From contig DWYO01000248.1 of the NCBI GenBank assembly GCA_019118725.1, positions 1 to 9,099 of the forward strand: a stretch of 9,099 nt of DNA. Reading direction: 5' to 3'. Shown in pieces: positions 1 through 7,342 of the stretch. Both the position numbers and the translations under genes were made by a program. The notes beneath the pieces are model-generated. The model did no database searches. It was not told the DNA's origin and saw nothing but the letters and a program-made list of their open reading frames with translations. Origin of the DNA: Candidatus Parabacteroides intestinavium (GTDB lineage Bacteria; Bacteroidota; Bacteroidia; Bacteroidales; Tannerellaceae). Every line of letters begins with the position of its first letter. Within the stretch, counting starts at the first letter, position 1.

Positions 1-136
1 GCGTTATTTTCGGAATTCGGGCTAAGTCATTTACTCCAGTAAACTCCTGTCGCCCTCATCCTCAATGCCTTGCATTTTGCTAATTCTTACACACCTTAAT
101 GGGGCTGCATCAAAACATTCATTTTGACACAGCCCC
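1..136. repeat. Dispersed repeat, copy 1 (left end cut by window)
   Basis: This stretch matches 8464-8599 in the same orientation without gaps. The only differences are at positions 87, 88, 99 and 105, giving 132 of 136 identical bases. It contains a small perfect palindrome (TTTACT CC AGTAAA at 30-43) and ends in a long hairpin (101-136). Its outer end, read on the minus strand, starts GGGGCTGTGTCAAAATG, which looks like the terminal inverted repeat of an insertion sequence. No protein is evident in it. The left end lies outside the window; the second copy suggests about 23 more bases. I infer a short non-autonomous (MITE-like) element or an IS end remnant. No transposase gene for it is in the window. 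Confidence 0.85.
101..136. other. Terminal hairpin of the dispersed repeat
   Basis: GGGGCTG (101-107) pairs with CAGCCCC (130-136), and TCAAAA (110-115) pairs with TTTTGA (122-127). A CA/CA mismatch separates the two stems and the loop has six bases. On the plus strand it is followed by TTTT and more T-rich sequence, so it could stop transcription in that direction. On the minus strand it lies just past the GH92 stop codon but lacks a T tract there. In copy 2 one stem base changes from C to T (8568), which keeps a G-T wobble pair, so the fold is preserved. It may be an element end, a terminator, or both. Confidence 0.6.
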
Positions 137-171
137 TTTTCTCGTTTTTCGCTAAACTTTTCTATAAGAAA

Positions 172-2430
172 TTACGGATGCACGTTAGTCATTTCGATTT
201 CCAACGTTCCTCCTTTCGCCAAATCCGCATGGGTAAAGAACGGAGAATCCAAGGCTTTACCATTCAGCTTGACGGCTTTTACATATTTATTTTCAGGCGA
301 ATTGTTCTTGGCTATAATCTGGAATGTTCCACCGGCCACTTGCAATTTGGCTTCGTCCACCATCGGCCGGCCGATAGCATAGACCGGAATACCGGGGCAA
401 ACCTGGTAAAATCCCAAAGCGCTCAGTACATACCAAGCCGACATCTGCCCACAATCCTCATTCCCGATGATACCATCCGGCTGATTGGTGTAAAAATTAC
501 GCATGATGAAGTCCAAACGCTCTTGGCCTTTCCACGGAGAATCTGTCCAGTTATAGAGGTAAGCCATGTGATGACTCGGTTCATTGCCGTGGGCATATTG
601 TCCGATAAGTCCTGTAATATCTCCGGAAGCCTCTGCGCCATCTATCTGTGACGAAGTAGTGAACAAGGTATCCAAACGCGCTTCCAATTCCTGTTTTCCA
701 CCGATTTCAGCTATAAAGTTATCCATGTCATGAGGCACAAAAAAGCTCCACTGGAAAGCATTTCCTTCCGTATAATCACTCTTCATGTGCGATGAATAAC
801 GCGGATTGAACGGCGTGCGGAAAGAGCCGTCTCCCATAACGGGGCGCATCAGCTTGGTTTCCGGATCCAAATAACGCTTGTAATAGGCCGCTTTCTTTAT
901 ATATTCATCAGCCAAAGCTTCGTTTCCGGCCTTTTTCGCCAATTGCGCGACACACCAATCTTCATAAGCCATTTCAACGCCCCAGGAAACAGACTCCGGA
1001 ATGGAGTCGGCCGGGACATATCCATATTTGTCCTTATAATAGATATGCCGTGTAATCAAATCCAGCTCACGCGTTCCCTTAAACTTCTCCGCCAGATCTT
1101 CCCGATAAACCGAAGAGCGGGCACCGGCCTCCGCCCACAGGTTCAGGTCTCCCTTATCCAGATCCTTGCAAGCCAAATCAGCCAAGACAGCCACGGCAGG
1201 ATACCCCACCATACACCCTGTGTAGCTTGACGCCAACGGCCATTTGGGCAAGATGCTTCCTTCCACATAGCCCTGTACCAACGATTCCCCCATCTTCGCG
1301 GCAAGCTCCGGATTGATGATAGTCATCAACGGATGCAAAGCACGGAATGTATCCCACAACGAGAATGCGGTATAGTTAGTAAAACCATGAGGAGCTGTAT
1401 GTATCTTCTTGTCCATACCTAAATAACGGCCATCCACATCCTGATAAGCGAATGGAGCGATCTGGGTATGGTATAAAGCCGTATAAAAGTTTTTCCGTAT
1501 AACCGGATCATTGGTCTGAATTTGAATCTTATTCAACGCCAGATTCCAGCAATCAGCCGATTCTTGTCTGACTTTATCAAAATCCCAGCCCGGCAATTCG
1601 GCCTCCATATTTTTCTCCGCGCCTTCTGTATCTACCGGTGACAAAGCGACTTTAACCAGCAACGGTTCGGCAGACTCCTTAAACTTATAATGGAATTTCA
1701 AATCCTTGTCTGTATGAAGACGTAGAAACAAAGAATCGCTACGCTGTTCGCCATCGATATACTGGTACACCTTTTCAATCTTTTCCGAGAAGACGATCCG
1801 GTAAGAGACCGCATGAAAATGCGCCCATCCTTGTGTACGGAACGTACCCTCGACAGTAGAATCATTGACAAACAGATAATCATTATCCACCAATTTATGT
1901 CCCCAGTCGGGTTGCAAAATATGACCTAAATCCAGCATGACCCGACGTTCCTTCGGATTGTCGTACGTATAACGGTGAAAACCTACCCGGTCGGTAGAAG
2001 TCAGTTCCACATTCACGCCGAAATTATCCAGCCGGACCGTATAATAGCCGGGAACAGCCTTTTCCGTCTCTTTCCGGAAGGTCGCTATCGGTTTGATAGA
2101 ATCTTCCCCGCAATAAGGCAGAAGAGAGACATCGCCCAAATCACCGATACCTGTTCCTGAAAGGTGCGTATGGCTAAATCCGTAAATTGTCCGGTCATCA
2201 TAATGATACCCACTGCTGGCATCCCATCCCATGATATGCGTATCCGGACTGAGCTGTACCATAGCGTATGGCCGTGTGGCTCCGGGGAATGTATGACCAT
2301 GAAATCCGGTACCGATAAACGGATCGACATATTGGATTTCATTTTCTAACGTTGGCGTTGCCGGTTGTTGCTTACAGCTTGTCGATAGGCATAGCAGCGC
2401 AGCCGGAAGTAATAAGTAATGCTTTTTCAC
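172..2430 (-). CDS. GH92 family exo-alpha-mannosidase, lipoprotein
   Basis: This is a 752-residue enzyme of glycoside hydrolase family 92, calcium-dependent exo-acting mannosidases that trim alpha-linked mannose from N-glycans and yeast mannans. The N-terminus is a lipoprotein signal with lipobox LSTSC, placing the modified cysteine at residue 19, so it should be membrane-anchored in the periplasm or at the cell surface. The N-terminal beta-sandwich domain begins at YVDPFIGTG (34-42) and includes GFSHTHLSGTG (84-94). The catalytic (alpha/alpha)6 domain shows WDTFRALHPL (359-368), TEGNAFQW (554-561, with E555 the likely general acid by family analogy), GNEPSHH (615-621) and GNEDCGQMSAWY (656-667). 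The length is normal for the family. The start is GTG: no in-frame ATG lies upstream, and this start gives a complete signal peptide. No susC/susD pair adjoins it here, so it is not in an obvious polysaccharide utilisation locus, although the left neighbour is outside the window. Linkage specificity cannot be read from the sequence. Confidence 0.95.
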   Translation of the reverse strand: MKKHYLLLPAALLCLSTSCKQQPATPTLENEIQYVDPFIGTGFHGHTFPGATRPYAMVQLSPDTHIMGWDASSGYHYDDRTIYGFSHTHLSGTGIGDLGDVSLLPYCGEDSIKPIATFRKETEKAVPGYYTVRLDNFGVNVELTSTDRVGFHRYTYDNPKERRVMLDLGHILQPDWGHKLVDNDYLFVNDSTVEGTFRTQGWAHFHAVSYRIVFSEKIEKVYQYIDGEQRSDSLFLRLHTDKDLKFHYKFKESAEPLLVKVALSPVDTEGAEKNMEAELPGWDFDKVRQESADCWNLALNKIQIQTNDPVIRKNFYTALYHTQIAPFAYQDVDGRYLGMDKKIHTAPHGFTNYTAFSLWDTFRALHPLMTIINPELAAKMGESLVQGYVEGSILPKWPLASSYTGCMVGYPAVAVLADLACKDLDKGDLNLWAEAGARSSVYREDLAEKFKGTRELDLITRHIYYKDKYGYVPADSIPESVSWGVEMAYEDWCVAQLAKKAGNEALADEYIKKAAYYKRYLDPETKLMRPVMGDGSFRTPFNPRYSSHMKSDYTEGNAFQWSFFVPHDMDNFIAEIGGKQELEARLDTLFTTSSQIDGAEASGDITGLIGQYAHGNEPSHHMAYLYNWTDSPWKGQERLDFIMRNFYTNQPDGIIGNEDCGQMSAWYVLSALGFYQVCPGIPVYAIGRPMVDEAKLQVAGGTFQIIAKNNSPENKYVKAVKLNGKALDSPFFTHADLAKGGTLEIEMTNVHP

Positions 2431-2480
2431 CGTATGATTATGTTTTAATGTTTAGTAATGTGGCGAAATTACGCAAATTA

Positions 2481-2509
2481 TTTGGTCTCGCCAAGAATTA
2501 TTAACTTTG
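2481..2509 (+). promoter_or_regulatory. Putative Bacteroidetes promoter for the lysO pair
   Basis: A TAACTTTG box (2502-2509) fits the Bacteroidetes -7 consensus TAnnTTTG, with TTTG at 2481-2484 as a candidate -33 element. The spacer is 17 bases, slightly shorter than the usual 19-21. Transcription would begin near 2515, leaving a leader of about 20 bases before the ATG at 2536. This rules against any protein start upstream of 2536. Confidence 0.6.
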
Positions 2510-2535
2510 TGCCCGAATTTTTTAAACGAATAGCG

Positions 2536-2817
2536 ATGTTTATAGTTATCAGTATCATGTTTGCCGGCATTGCAGTCGGATATCTTTTGAAACGTGTCTC
2601 TTTATTGCAAAAATTGGGACATTCTATAACCTATACCATTTATGCCTTGTTATTTCTTTTAGGCACATCCGTCGGATCCAACCCGCAGATTATCGGAAAT
2701 TTACAGACCTTGGGATTGCAAGCCCTGCTGTTTGCCATAGCAGCTACACTGGGAAGCGTACTGATGGCATGGGTAGTCTATCGGTTCTTTATGCGGAGAG
2801 GAGGCCGTGCAGCATGA
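2536..2817 (+). CDS. lysO: LysO-type exporter, small N-terminal subunit
   Basis: This is a 93-residue, very hydrophobic protein with about three membrane segments (roughly residues 1-18, 31-46 and 59-86) and a basic C-terminal tail (MRRGGRAA). It matches the N-terminal part of LysO/YbjE (DUF340), the inner-membrane L-lysine exporter; TYTIYALLFLLGTSVGSN (32-49) is typical of that half. The rest of the exporter is encoded by the next gene, which overlaps this stop codon by ATGA, so the two are translationally coupled and presumably form one transporter. I chose the ATG at 2536 because a good promoter lies directly upstream and the hydrophobic segment begins there. In E. coli LysO is a single polypeptide; the split form is discussed as a finding. 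The symbol is by homology only. Confidence 0.8.
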   Translation: MFIVISIMFAGIAVGYLLKRVSLLQKLGHSITYTIYALLFLLGTSVGSNPQIIGNLQTLGLQALLFAIAATLGSVLMAWVVYRFFMRRGGRAA

Positions 2818-3440
2818 CAGGAAGTTTGATCGTTGTCGGTTTTTTCGTACTGGGTTGCATTTTAGGTTGGACCGGATATCTTCCGACTTGGATAACGGCC
2901 TCTGATTTATCTACGTATGTACTTTATTTACTGATGTTTCAAGTCGGGATGAACATTGGGAGCGACAAGAAATTGAAAGATATACTGCACAGCATACGCC
3001 CGCAATTGCTCCTCGTACCTTTGGCGACCCTATCAGGGACCCTGTTATTCTCCGCCTTGATCAGTCTTGTAATCAGCCATTGGAGCCTGTTCGATTGCCT
3101 GGCGGTAGGCAGCGGATTTGCCTATTATTCTTTATCTTCTATCCTGATAACCCAACTGAAAGAGCCCAGTATCGGTATGCAGGCAGCCGCCGAGTTAGGC
3201 ACCATCGCCTTAATGGCCAATATCATACGGGAAATATTCGCGCTTCTTGGAGCACCGTTATTCGCTAAGTATTTCGGCAAGCTGGCCCCCATTTGCGCCG
3301 GAGGAGCCACCACCATGGATACAACTCTTCCTATCATAACCCGTACCTGCGGGAATGACTGGGTGTTTGTCTCTATTTTACACGGCATCCTGGTAGATTT
3401 GAGCGTTCCCTTTTTGGTGGCATTTTTTTGCGGGAAATAA
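2814..3440 (+). CDS. lysO: LysO-type lysine exporter, large C-terminal subunit
   Basis: This 208-residue multi-pass membrane protein matches the main domain of LysO (DUF340), which exports L-lysine and toxic analogues across the inner membrane. Family signatures visible are FQVGMNIGS (42-50), GSGFAYYSLSS (99-109), ELGTIALMANIIRE (127-140) and AGGATTMDTTLPII (162-175). Glu127 and Asp169 are conserved-looking acidic residues within membrane segments. I chose the ATG at 2814, which overlaps the TGA of the upstream gene, because a strong Shine-Dalgarno-like AGAGGAGG (2797-2804) sits nine bases ahead of it; a longer reading from 2769 would have no such site. It ends eight bases from the stop codon of the converging DUF4251 gene. 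Substrate is inferred from the family. No lysine riboswitch is visible in the short leader of the pair. Confidence 0.88.
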   Translation: MTGSLIVVGFFVLGCILGWTGYLPTWITASDLSTYVLYLLMFQVGMNIGSDKKLKDILHSIRPQLLLVPLATLSGTLLFSALISLVISHWSLFDCLAVGSGFAYYSLSSILITQLKEPSIGMQAAAELGTIALMANIIREIFALLGAPLFAKYFGKLAPICAGGATTMDTTLPIITRTCGNDWVFVSILHGILVDLSVPFLVAFFCGK

Positions 3441-3460
3441 GGGCGCTTTACAACGCCCTT
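3439..3460. terminator. Shared hairpin between convergent genes
   Basis: AAGGGCG (3439-3445) pairs with CGCCCTT (3454-3460) across an eight-base loop. The hairpin covers the last bases of the lysO pair and the stop codon region of the converging DUF4251 gene. On the minus strand the sequence soon reaches a run of A rather than T, and on the plus strand CCCTTATA follows, so neither side has a classical U tract. A bidirectional terminator is plausible from position but not proven. Confidence 0.45.
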
Positions 3461-4050
3461 CCCTTATACACCGATGATGCACTGCTGGGATAGAGAGTCC
3501 CGGTAAAAGAGACCCGGTTTCCGCTGAAGTTCGGACTTACCGTAGCCGTACACTTGGCCGAGCCGTTAACCATACGGATCGTAACAGATGCTGATATTCC
3601 TACACCTTGCACCATCATCTGGAAGTTCACGTTCCCTTTCTTGTCGGTTTTCAACGAAATATTGGAGGGAGTACCCTCTACCGTAATACCACCGATTCCG
3701 TTCGGACCTGAGAATGCTCCGTTGAAAGCTAATTGTACGGTAGCTTTCCCATCTATCAAGGAAACGAAATTGGTACTTGGCGTTACATACGCCCAATTAC
3801 CCCGCTTAAACTCAACTCTATCGGCTTCCAATACAAAATCTTGAGCCTCCAAGGCAGCTTTTGCCTCTTCAAATAAAGCCTTTTCTTCGGCTTCAGCAGC
3901 TGCTTTTTCAGCCTCTTTAGCCTTTTGCCTTGCCTCTTTAGCCGCTTGTCTGGCGGCTTTGGCATCTTCTCTGGAATTTACTTCCTGCGCTGAGATTGTC
4001 CCTACTCCAACAAGTAAGGCAGCAATCAATAAAAAAAACAATCTTTTCAT
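3448..4050 (-). CDS. DUF4251 family secreted protein with coiled coil
   Basis: This is a 200-residue exported protein. Residues 1-21 form a signal peptide ending ISAQ, with likely type I cleavage after Ala21 and no lipobox. Residues 27-69 are an Ala/Lys/Glu-rich segment (repeats such as AAKEARQKAKEAEKAAAEA) expected to be a long charged helix or coiled coil. From about 70 onward it matches DUF4251, a Bacteroidetes beta-rich domain of unknown function; NWAYVTPSTNFVSLIDG (85-101), PNGIGGITVEG (116-126) and SFTGTLYPSSAS (181-192) are recognisable. The family has no established activity, and I assign none. It stands alone between the convergent lysO pair and the fbp gene, whose stop codon lies 143 bases upstream of this start. 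No confident promoter box was found in that gap. Confidence 0.85.
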   Translation of the reverse strand: MKRLFFLLIAALLVGVGTISAQEVNSREDAKAARQAAKEARQKAKEAEKAAAEAEEKALFEEAKAALEAQDFVLEADRVEFKRGNWAYVTPSTNFVSLIDGKATVQLAFNGAFSGPNGIGGITVEGTPSNISLKTDKKGNVNFQMMVQGVGISASVTIRMVNGSAKCTATVSPNFSGNRVSFTGTLYPSSASSVYKGRAL

Positions 4051-4193
4051 CTTAATCTTAAATTAACACCACTATTAATACAATTGTAAGACGTAAATTG
4101 TTCTGGCAAAGCTGTATTCTTTTCACATAATTAACTATATACCACCGATACGAGACAATAAATACAAGTTTTTTCAAAAGGATTCATCTCTTA

Positions 4194-6212
4194 TCAACTC
4201 CTATAAAAATACCGCGGTTCCCGCTCGCGCTCCTGAATCAGTCCGTTCCGGTAAGCAAAGAGCAAGTTCTCCAAGTCCTGAATCTGTTGTTGCAACTCCG
4301 TTCCTTTATCGGTATCCTTTACCATTTGCCGATGCGCACTCAATTCCACCACAATGGTGGTCGACCGGATATCCAATCCTTCCTCAATCGCTTTTGCGGT
4401 AGATTGGAAAGGCTCATGCTGTACCAATTGGAATCCGCGAGAATGATAGACCAACGTATAGCCCGCAATTCCGGTTTCCGAATGATAGGCTTTCGAGAAT
4501 CCCCCATCAATCACCAGAAGCTTTCCGTTCGCTTTAATGGGATTCTCCCCTTTGATGGAACGTACCGGCACATGTCCGTTTACGATATGACGATGCTCGC
4601 CTTTGACTTCAAATTCATCCAAAAGCATATCGCATATCGCCTCTTCCTCGCGAAGCGCATAATAAGCCCCTTTCTCCTCTTTGTGCGTTTCCTTGTCTTC
4701 GATAAAGCAACGCTCGAAAGTGGCCATCCGGCTCTTATCAAAGAGAGGCGAATCTTTTCCACACCACAGATACCAGATATAGTCCATGGCAAATTGCTTC
4801 TCATCCGTATCTTCCGTATCAAAATAAGCGGTACGCACCAATTGGTCCACCCGGTCCATCAAAGCTTTTCCTTTGAAATATACCCCGTTCACCTTGACCT
4901 CTTTCAGCGTTCCATCGGCATTGAGCGGAACAGAGGCGTGGAAGAGCAGGTTGGAATTGCACACTTTGTACAAACTCCCGTGCCGGAACAGACAACGCAT
5001 GTGCTTGCGCAACTTCTCGCTCCCTTCGAACGAACGGCTGATGCGTCGCACCATATCCTCCTCATCAAGAGAGAGACGGTAAGGGTCTTTCGTATCGAGC
5101 GTCGGCCAGTTCTTGTCTTTCAACTCATACACCTTATTTCCCAAACGGATTGTTCCCTTTTCCAGATTGATATGGTGCAAAAGAAGGCGATCGTCCATCT
5201 CGAACTCCGGTCTCCGGCGGATAATATCACCTTCCAGCTTGTATTGTACGACCGAAATGGCCTTGTTCATCTGAGCGATCAAACGTACCGTTTTTTCGTC
5301 AAACATATTCTCGTTCGAATTCAGGTTAGGAATGAACAGCTCACACGGGTCATCGGCGTATGTTTCCATCGCAAAACGGGCCAACGGGAGCAGATTGATG
5401 CCATAGCCATCCTCCAAGGTCGCTAAATTCCCATACCGAAGGCACATACGGATTACGTTCGTCATACTGGCCAAATTACCGGAGGCCGCACCCATCCACA
5501 AAATGTCATGGTTTCCCCATTGGATATCTACATTATGATAATCACAAAGCGTGTCCATGATAATGTGCGCTCCCGGTCCGCGGTCGTATATATCCCCGAT
5601 GATATGGAGTTGGTCGATAGTCAATCGTTGGATCAGATTACATATCGCGATGATAAAATCGTCCGCTCGTCCGGTCGAAATGATCGTATGAATGATTTGG
5701 TCCACATACGCGGATTTGTTCGGTTCGACCGATGATTCATGCAAAAGTTCCTGAATGATATAGGAAAACTCGCGCGGCAAAGCCTTGCGTACCTTTGAAC
5801 GGGTATATTTGGACGAGACATTCCGGCATACCTTGACCAATTGGTTCAGGGTAATCATATACCAGTCATCCAGATCCTTTTCGACCGACTTGACCAGGAC
5901 CAGCTTCTCTTCCGGATAGTAAATCAAGGTACACAACTCCTTTTTCTCAGAGTCGCGCATCGTATTACTGAAAATCTCCCCAACTTTCCGTTTAATCGAT
6001 CCGGACGCGTTCCGCAACACATGGTTAAACGCCTGGTATTCGCCATGCAAATCGGAAAGAAAATGCTCCGTTCCCTTCGGAAGATTTAATATCGCCTCCA
6101 AATTGATGATCTCGGTACTTGCGTCCGCAATAGTCGGAAAACTTCGTGCGAGCAATTGCAGATAACGCAAATCGTCAATCACCGCCTTTTCCTTTGTTAT
6201 ATCCTTTGTCAT
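4194..6212 (-). CDS. fbp: Class III fructose-1,6-bisphosphatase
   Basis: This 672-residue cytoplasmic enzyme hydrolyses fructose 1,6-bisphosphate to fructose 6-phosphate, the committed step of gluconeogenesis. It is the class III type known from Bacillus subtilis Fbp/YydE and common in Bacteroidetes, built on a metallophosphoesterase fold rather than the inositol-phosphatase fold of E. coli Fbp. Metal-binding motifs are in order: FLSDLHGEY (51-59), GDIYDRGPG (206-214), WGNHDILWMGA (232-242), LLFHASVP (422-429), NGHVPV (545-550) and IDGGFSKAYH (568-577). The length is normal. The ATG start lies 11 bases after the glycosyltransferase stop codon, and the TAAGGTAG overlapping that stop provides a plausible ribosome site, so the two genes are probably one transcript. 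No clear terminator hairpin follows the TGA stop. Confidence 0.96.
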   Translation of the reverse strand: MTKDITKEKAVIDDLRYLQLLARSFPTIADASTEIINLEAILNLPKGTEHFLSDLHGEYQAFNHVLRNASGSIKRKVGEIFSNTMRDSEKKELCTLIYYPEEKLVLVKSVEKDLDDWYMITLNQLVKVCRNVSSKYTRSKVRKALPREFSYIIQELLHESSVEPNKSAYVDQIIHTIISTGRADDFIIAICNLIQRLTIDQLHIIGDIYDRGPGAHIIMDTLCDYHNVDIQWGNHDILWMGAASGNLASMTNVIRMCLRYGNLATLEDGYGINLLPLARFAMETYADDPCELFIPNLNSNENMFDEKTVRLIAQMNKAISVVQYKLEGDIIRRRPEFEMDDRLLLHHINLEKGTIRLGNKVYELKDKNWPTLDTKDPYRLSLDEEDMVRRISRSFEGSEKLRKHMRCLFRHGSLYKVCNSNLLFHASVPLNADGTLKEVKVNGVYFKGKALMDRVDQLVRTAYFDTEDTDEKQFAMDYIWYLWCGKDSPLFDKSRMATFERCFIEDKETHKEEKGAYYALREEEAICDMLLDEFEVKGEHRHIVNGHVPVRSIKGENPIKANGKLLVIDGGFSKAYHSETGIAGYTLVYHSRGFQLVQHEPFQSTAKAIEEGLDIRSTTIVVELSAHRQMVKDTDKGTELQQQIQDLENLLFAYRNGLIQEREREPRYFYRS

Positions 6213-6223
6213 ATATTTCTACC

Positions 6224-7186
6224 TTATATATTTAAACATCTCCGAATAAATCCCAATCCATATCCGAACAATTGCGTAAACGCCGCCACGACCGAGAGCG
6301 CACCGATGTATATGCTCCCCCCGTTCCGGGAAGTCGCATCCACAAACAGAAGCAGGATATAAAGCAGGAGCAAACTATACAACACCGGCGACCATACCCC
6401 TGCTACGCAGATACTGAAAACAAACAGGACGAACAACGAAGGGAGGCAATGCACCACTTTCAAGGTATCGGGATATTTCTTCCACAATACGATACGCGCC
6501 TCACCCGAATGCTCCACCTGTCGAAAAAACTGGCCGAAGCTGGTCCTCCGCTTGTGATAAACGTAAGCTTCGGGGAAAAGCCGTGTCCGGCAACCGGCAA
6601 GAAAAAGGCGGGTGCTGAAATCGATATCCTCGCCATAACGCATCGAGGTGTCGAAGCCGTTCAGGCGCATGAATACATCACGCCTCACACCCATATTGAA
6701 ACTCCGCGGATAGAACTTGTCCAGCTTCTTCTTTCCCCCGCGTATTCCTCCGGTCGTAAAAAACGAAGTCATGGAATAACTGATGGCTTTCTGGATAGGC
6801 GTAAACGAGGGATGCGCCCGGTCCGGTCCGCCAAAAGCATCCGCAGGTTCACGCTCCAGCTCCTTTTCTATGGACTCCAAGTAGGTCTCAGGCAAAATAC
6901 AATCCGAATCCACGATCAGCAGGTAATCCCCTTTGCTATGCGCGGCTCCGTAATTCCGCGCGCCGCTTGGCCCGCCATTCGGAATCACGAAATAACGGAT
7001 ATCCATCTGCCCGGCATAACGCTCGACCACCTCCTTGCAAGGCTTGGCCGAACCATCCTCCACCACCAGGACTTCAAAGTTCGGAATCGTTTGTGCCGCC
7101 AGGCTATACAACAGGTCATCCACTTCGTCCGGACGATTATAGACCGGTATGATTATCGAATAGTAACGTTGACTTTCCATATCCAT
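6224..7186 (-). CDS. Family 2 glycosyltransferase with C-terminal membrane helices
   Basis: This 320-residue enzyme has a GT-A fold glycosyltransferase family 2 domain followed by membrane helices. The nucleotide-sugar site begins at YSIIIPVYNRPDEV (9-22) and continues with VVEDGS (41-46). GGPSGARNYG (71-80) and DSD (93-95) follow, the latter being the metal-binding DXD-type motif. NMGVRRDVF (164-172) and YGEDIDFSTRL (184-194) form the acceptor and catalytic-base region, and HKRRTSFGQFFRQ (211-223) is typical of the QXXRW-like end. Hydrophobic stretches at about 247-265, 267-283 and 291-312 should anchor it in the inner membrane. It is the first gene of a probable operon with fbp. Donor and acceptor sugars cannot be told; a role in cell-envelope polysaccharide or glycolipid synthesis is likely. 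ATG codons at residues 1 and 3 are both possible starts. Confidence 0.9.
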   Translation of the reverse strand: MDMESQRYYSIIIPVYNRPDEVDDLLYSLAAQTIPNFEVLVVEDGSAKPCKEVVERYAGQMDIRYFVIPNGGPSGARNYGAAHSKGDYLLIVDSDCILPETYLESIEKELEREPADAFGGPDRAHPSFTPIQKAISYSMTSFFTTGGIRGGKKKLDKFYPRSFNMGVRRDVFMRLNGFDTSMRYGEDIDFSTRLFLAGCRTRLFPEAYVYHKRRTSFGQFFRQVEHSGEARIVLWKKYPDTLKVVHCLPSLFVLFVFSICVAGVWSPVLYSLLLLYILLLFVDATSRNGGSIYIGALSVVAAFTQLFGYGLGFIRRCLNI

Positions 7187-7195
7187 AAGTATTTA

Positions 7196-7229
7196 GAAGC
7201 TGTTTTGAATTTCTTCGGAAAACAACTTA
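7196..7229. repeat. Short palindromic repeat, degenerate copy
   Basis: The first 25 bases (7196-7220) are a perfect reverse complement of 7699-7723, the right arm of the hairpin after ybjQ. The stretch GAAGCTGTTTT (7196-7206) also pairs imperfectly, nine of eleven, with AAAACAACTTA (7219-7229), so it can fold by itself as a shorter version of that hairpin. It lies ten bases upstream of the glycosyltransferase ATG and inside the predicted leader of that mRNA. TA precedes it (7194-7195) and TA follows the partner copy (7724-7725). Confidence 0.75.
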
Positions 7230-7239
7230 CGTCGATGGA

Positions 7240-7270
7240 CAAAGATACGCATTTTTCCAATTTATTGAAA
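7240..7270 (-). promoter_or_regulatory. Promoter of the glycosyltransferase-fbp operon
   Basis: On the minus strand TATCTTTG (complement of 7240-7247) matches TAnnTTTG exactly, and TTTC (complement of 7267-7270) is a three-of-four match to the -33 TTTG with a 19-base spacer. Transcription would start near 7233, giving a leader of about 47 bases that includes the palindromic repeat at 7196-7229. Confidence 0.65.
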
Positions 7271-7299
7271 TTTGTAATCCGTATTTCAAAGAACTTCCT

Positions 7300-7307
7300 T
7301 ATATTTG
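7300..7307 (+). promoter_or_regulatory. Putative -7 box for ybjQ
   Basis: TATATTTG matches the Bacteroidetes TAnnTTTG -7 box. No good TTTG lies at the expected upstream distance (the nearest, 7271-7274, is 25 bases away), so the call rests on the -7 box and on its position about 35 bases before the ATG. It is back-to-back with the glycosyltransferase promoter. Confidence 0.45.
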
Positions 7308-7342
7308 TTCTTGACTTATAAATAGAAACAGGAGGAAAAATT

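Noticed and set aside
124..651. Open frame of 175 codons on the plus strand over the GH92 3' end and the repeat
   Set aside because: It is antisense to the conserved GH92 catalytic region and starts inside the repeat hairpin; no domain is visible.
2458..2535. Extended N-terminus of the small LysO subunit from 2458
   Set aside because: The promoter -7 box (2502-2509) and likely start site fall inside this extension, and the extra residues are not membrane-like. ATG at 2536 is the better start.
4051..4193. Gap between fbp and the DUF4251 gene examined for a promoter or small RNA
   Set aside because: It is AT-rich, with no exact TAnnTTTG box (the nearest is TACAGCTTTG with two extra bases) and no convincing hairpin; nothing can be supported.
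4287..5426. Long open frame (379 codons) on the plus strand opposite fbp
   Set aside because: It lies wholly antisense to fbp, whose motifs are all intact. The translated product has no recognisable domain, and there is no promoter or ribosome site. It is a mirror effect of fbp codon use.
6272..7321. Open frame of 349 codons on the plus strand opposite the glycosyltransferase
   Set aside because: The glycosyltransferase on the other strand has clear family motifs. The antisense product is Arg/His-rich without a domain and runs across the divergent promoter region.
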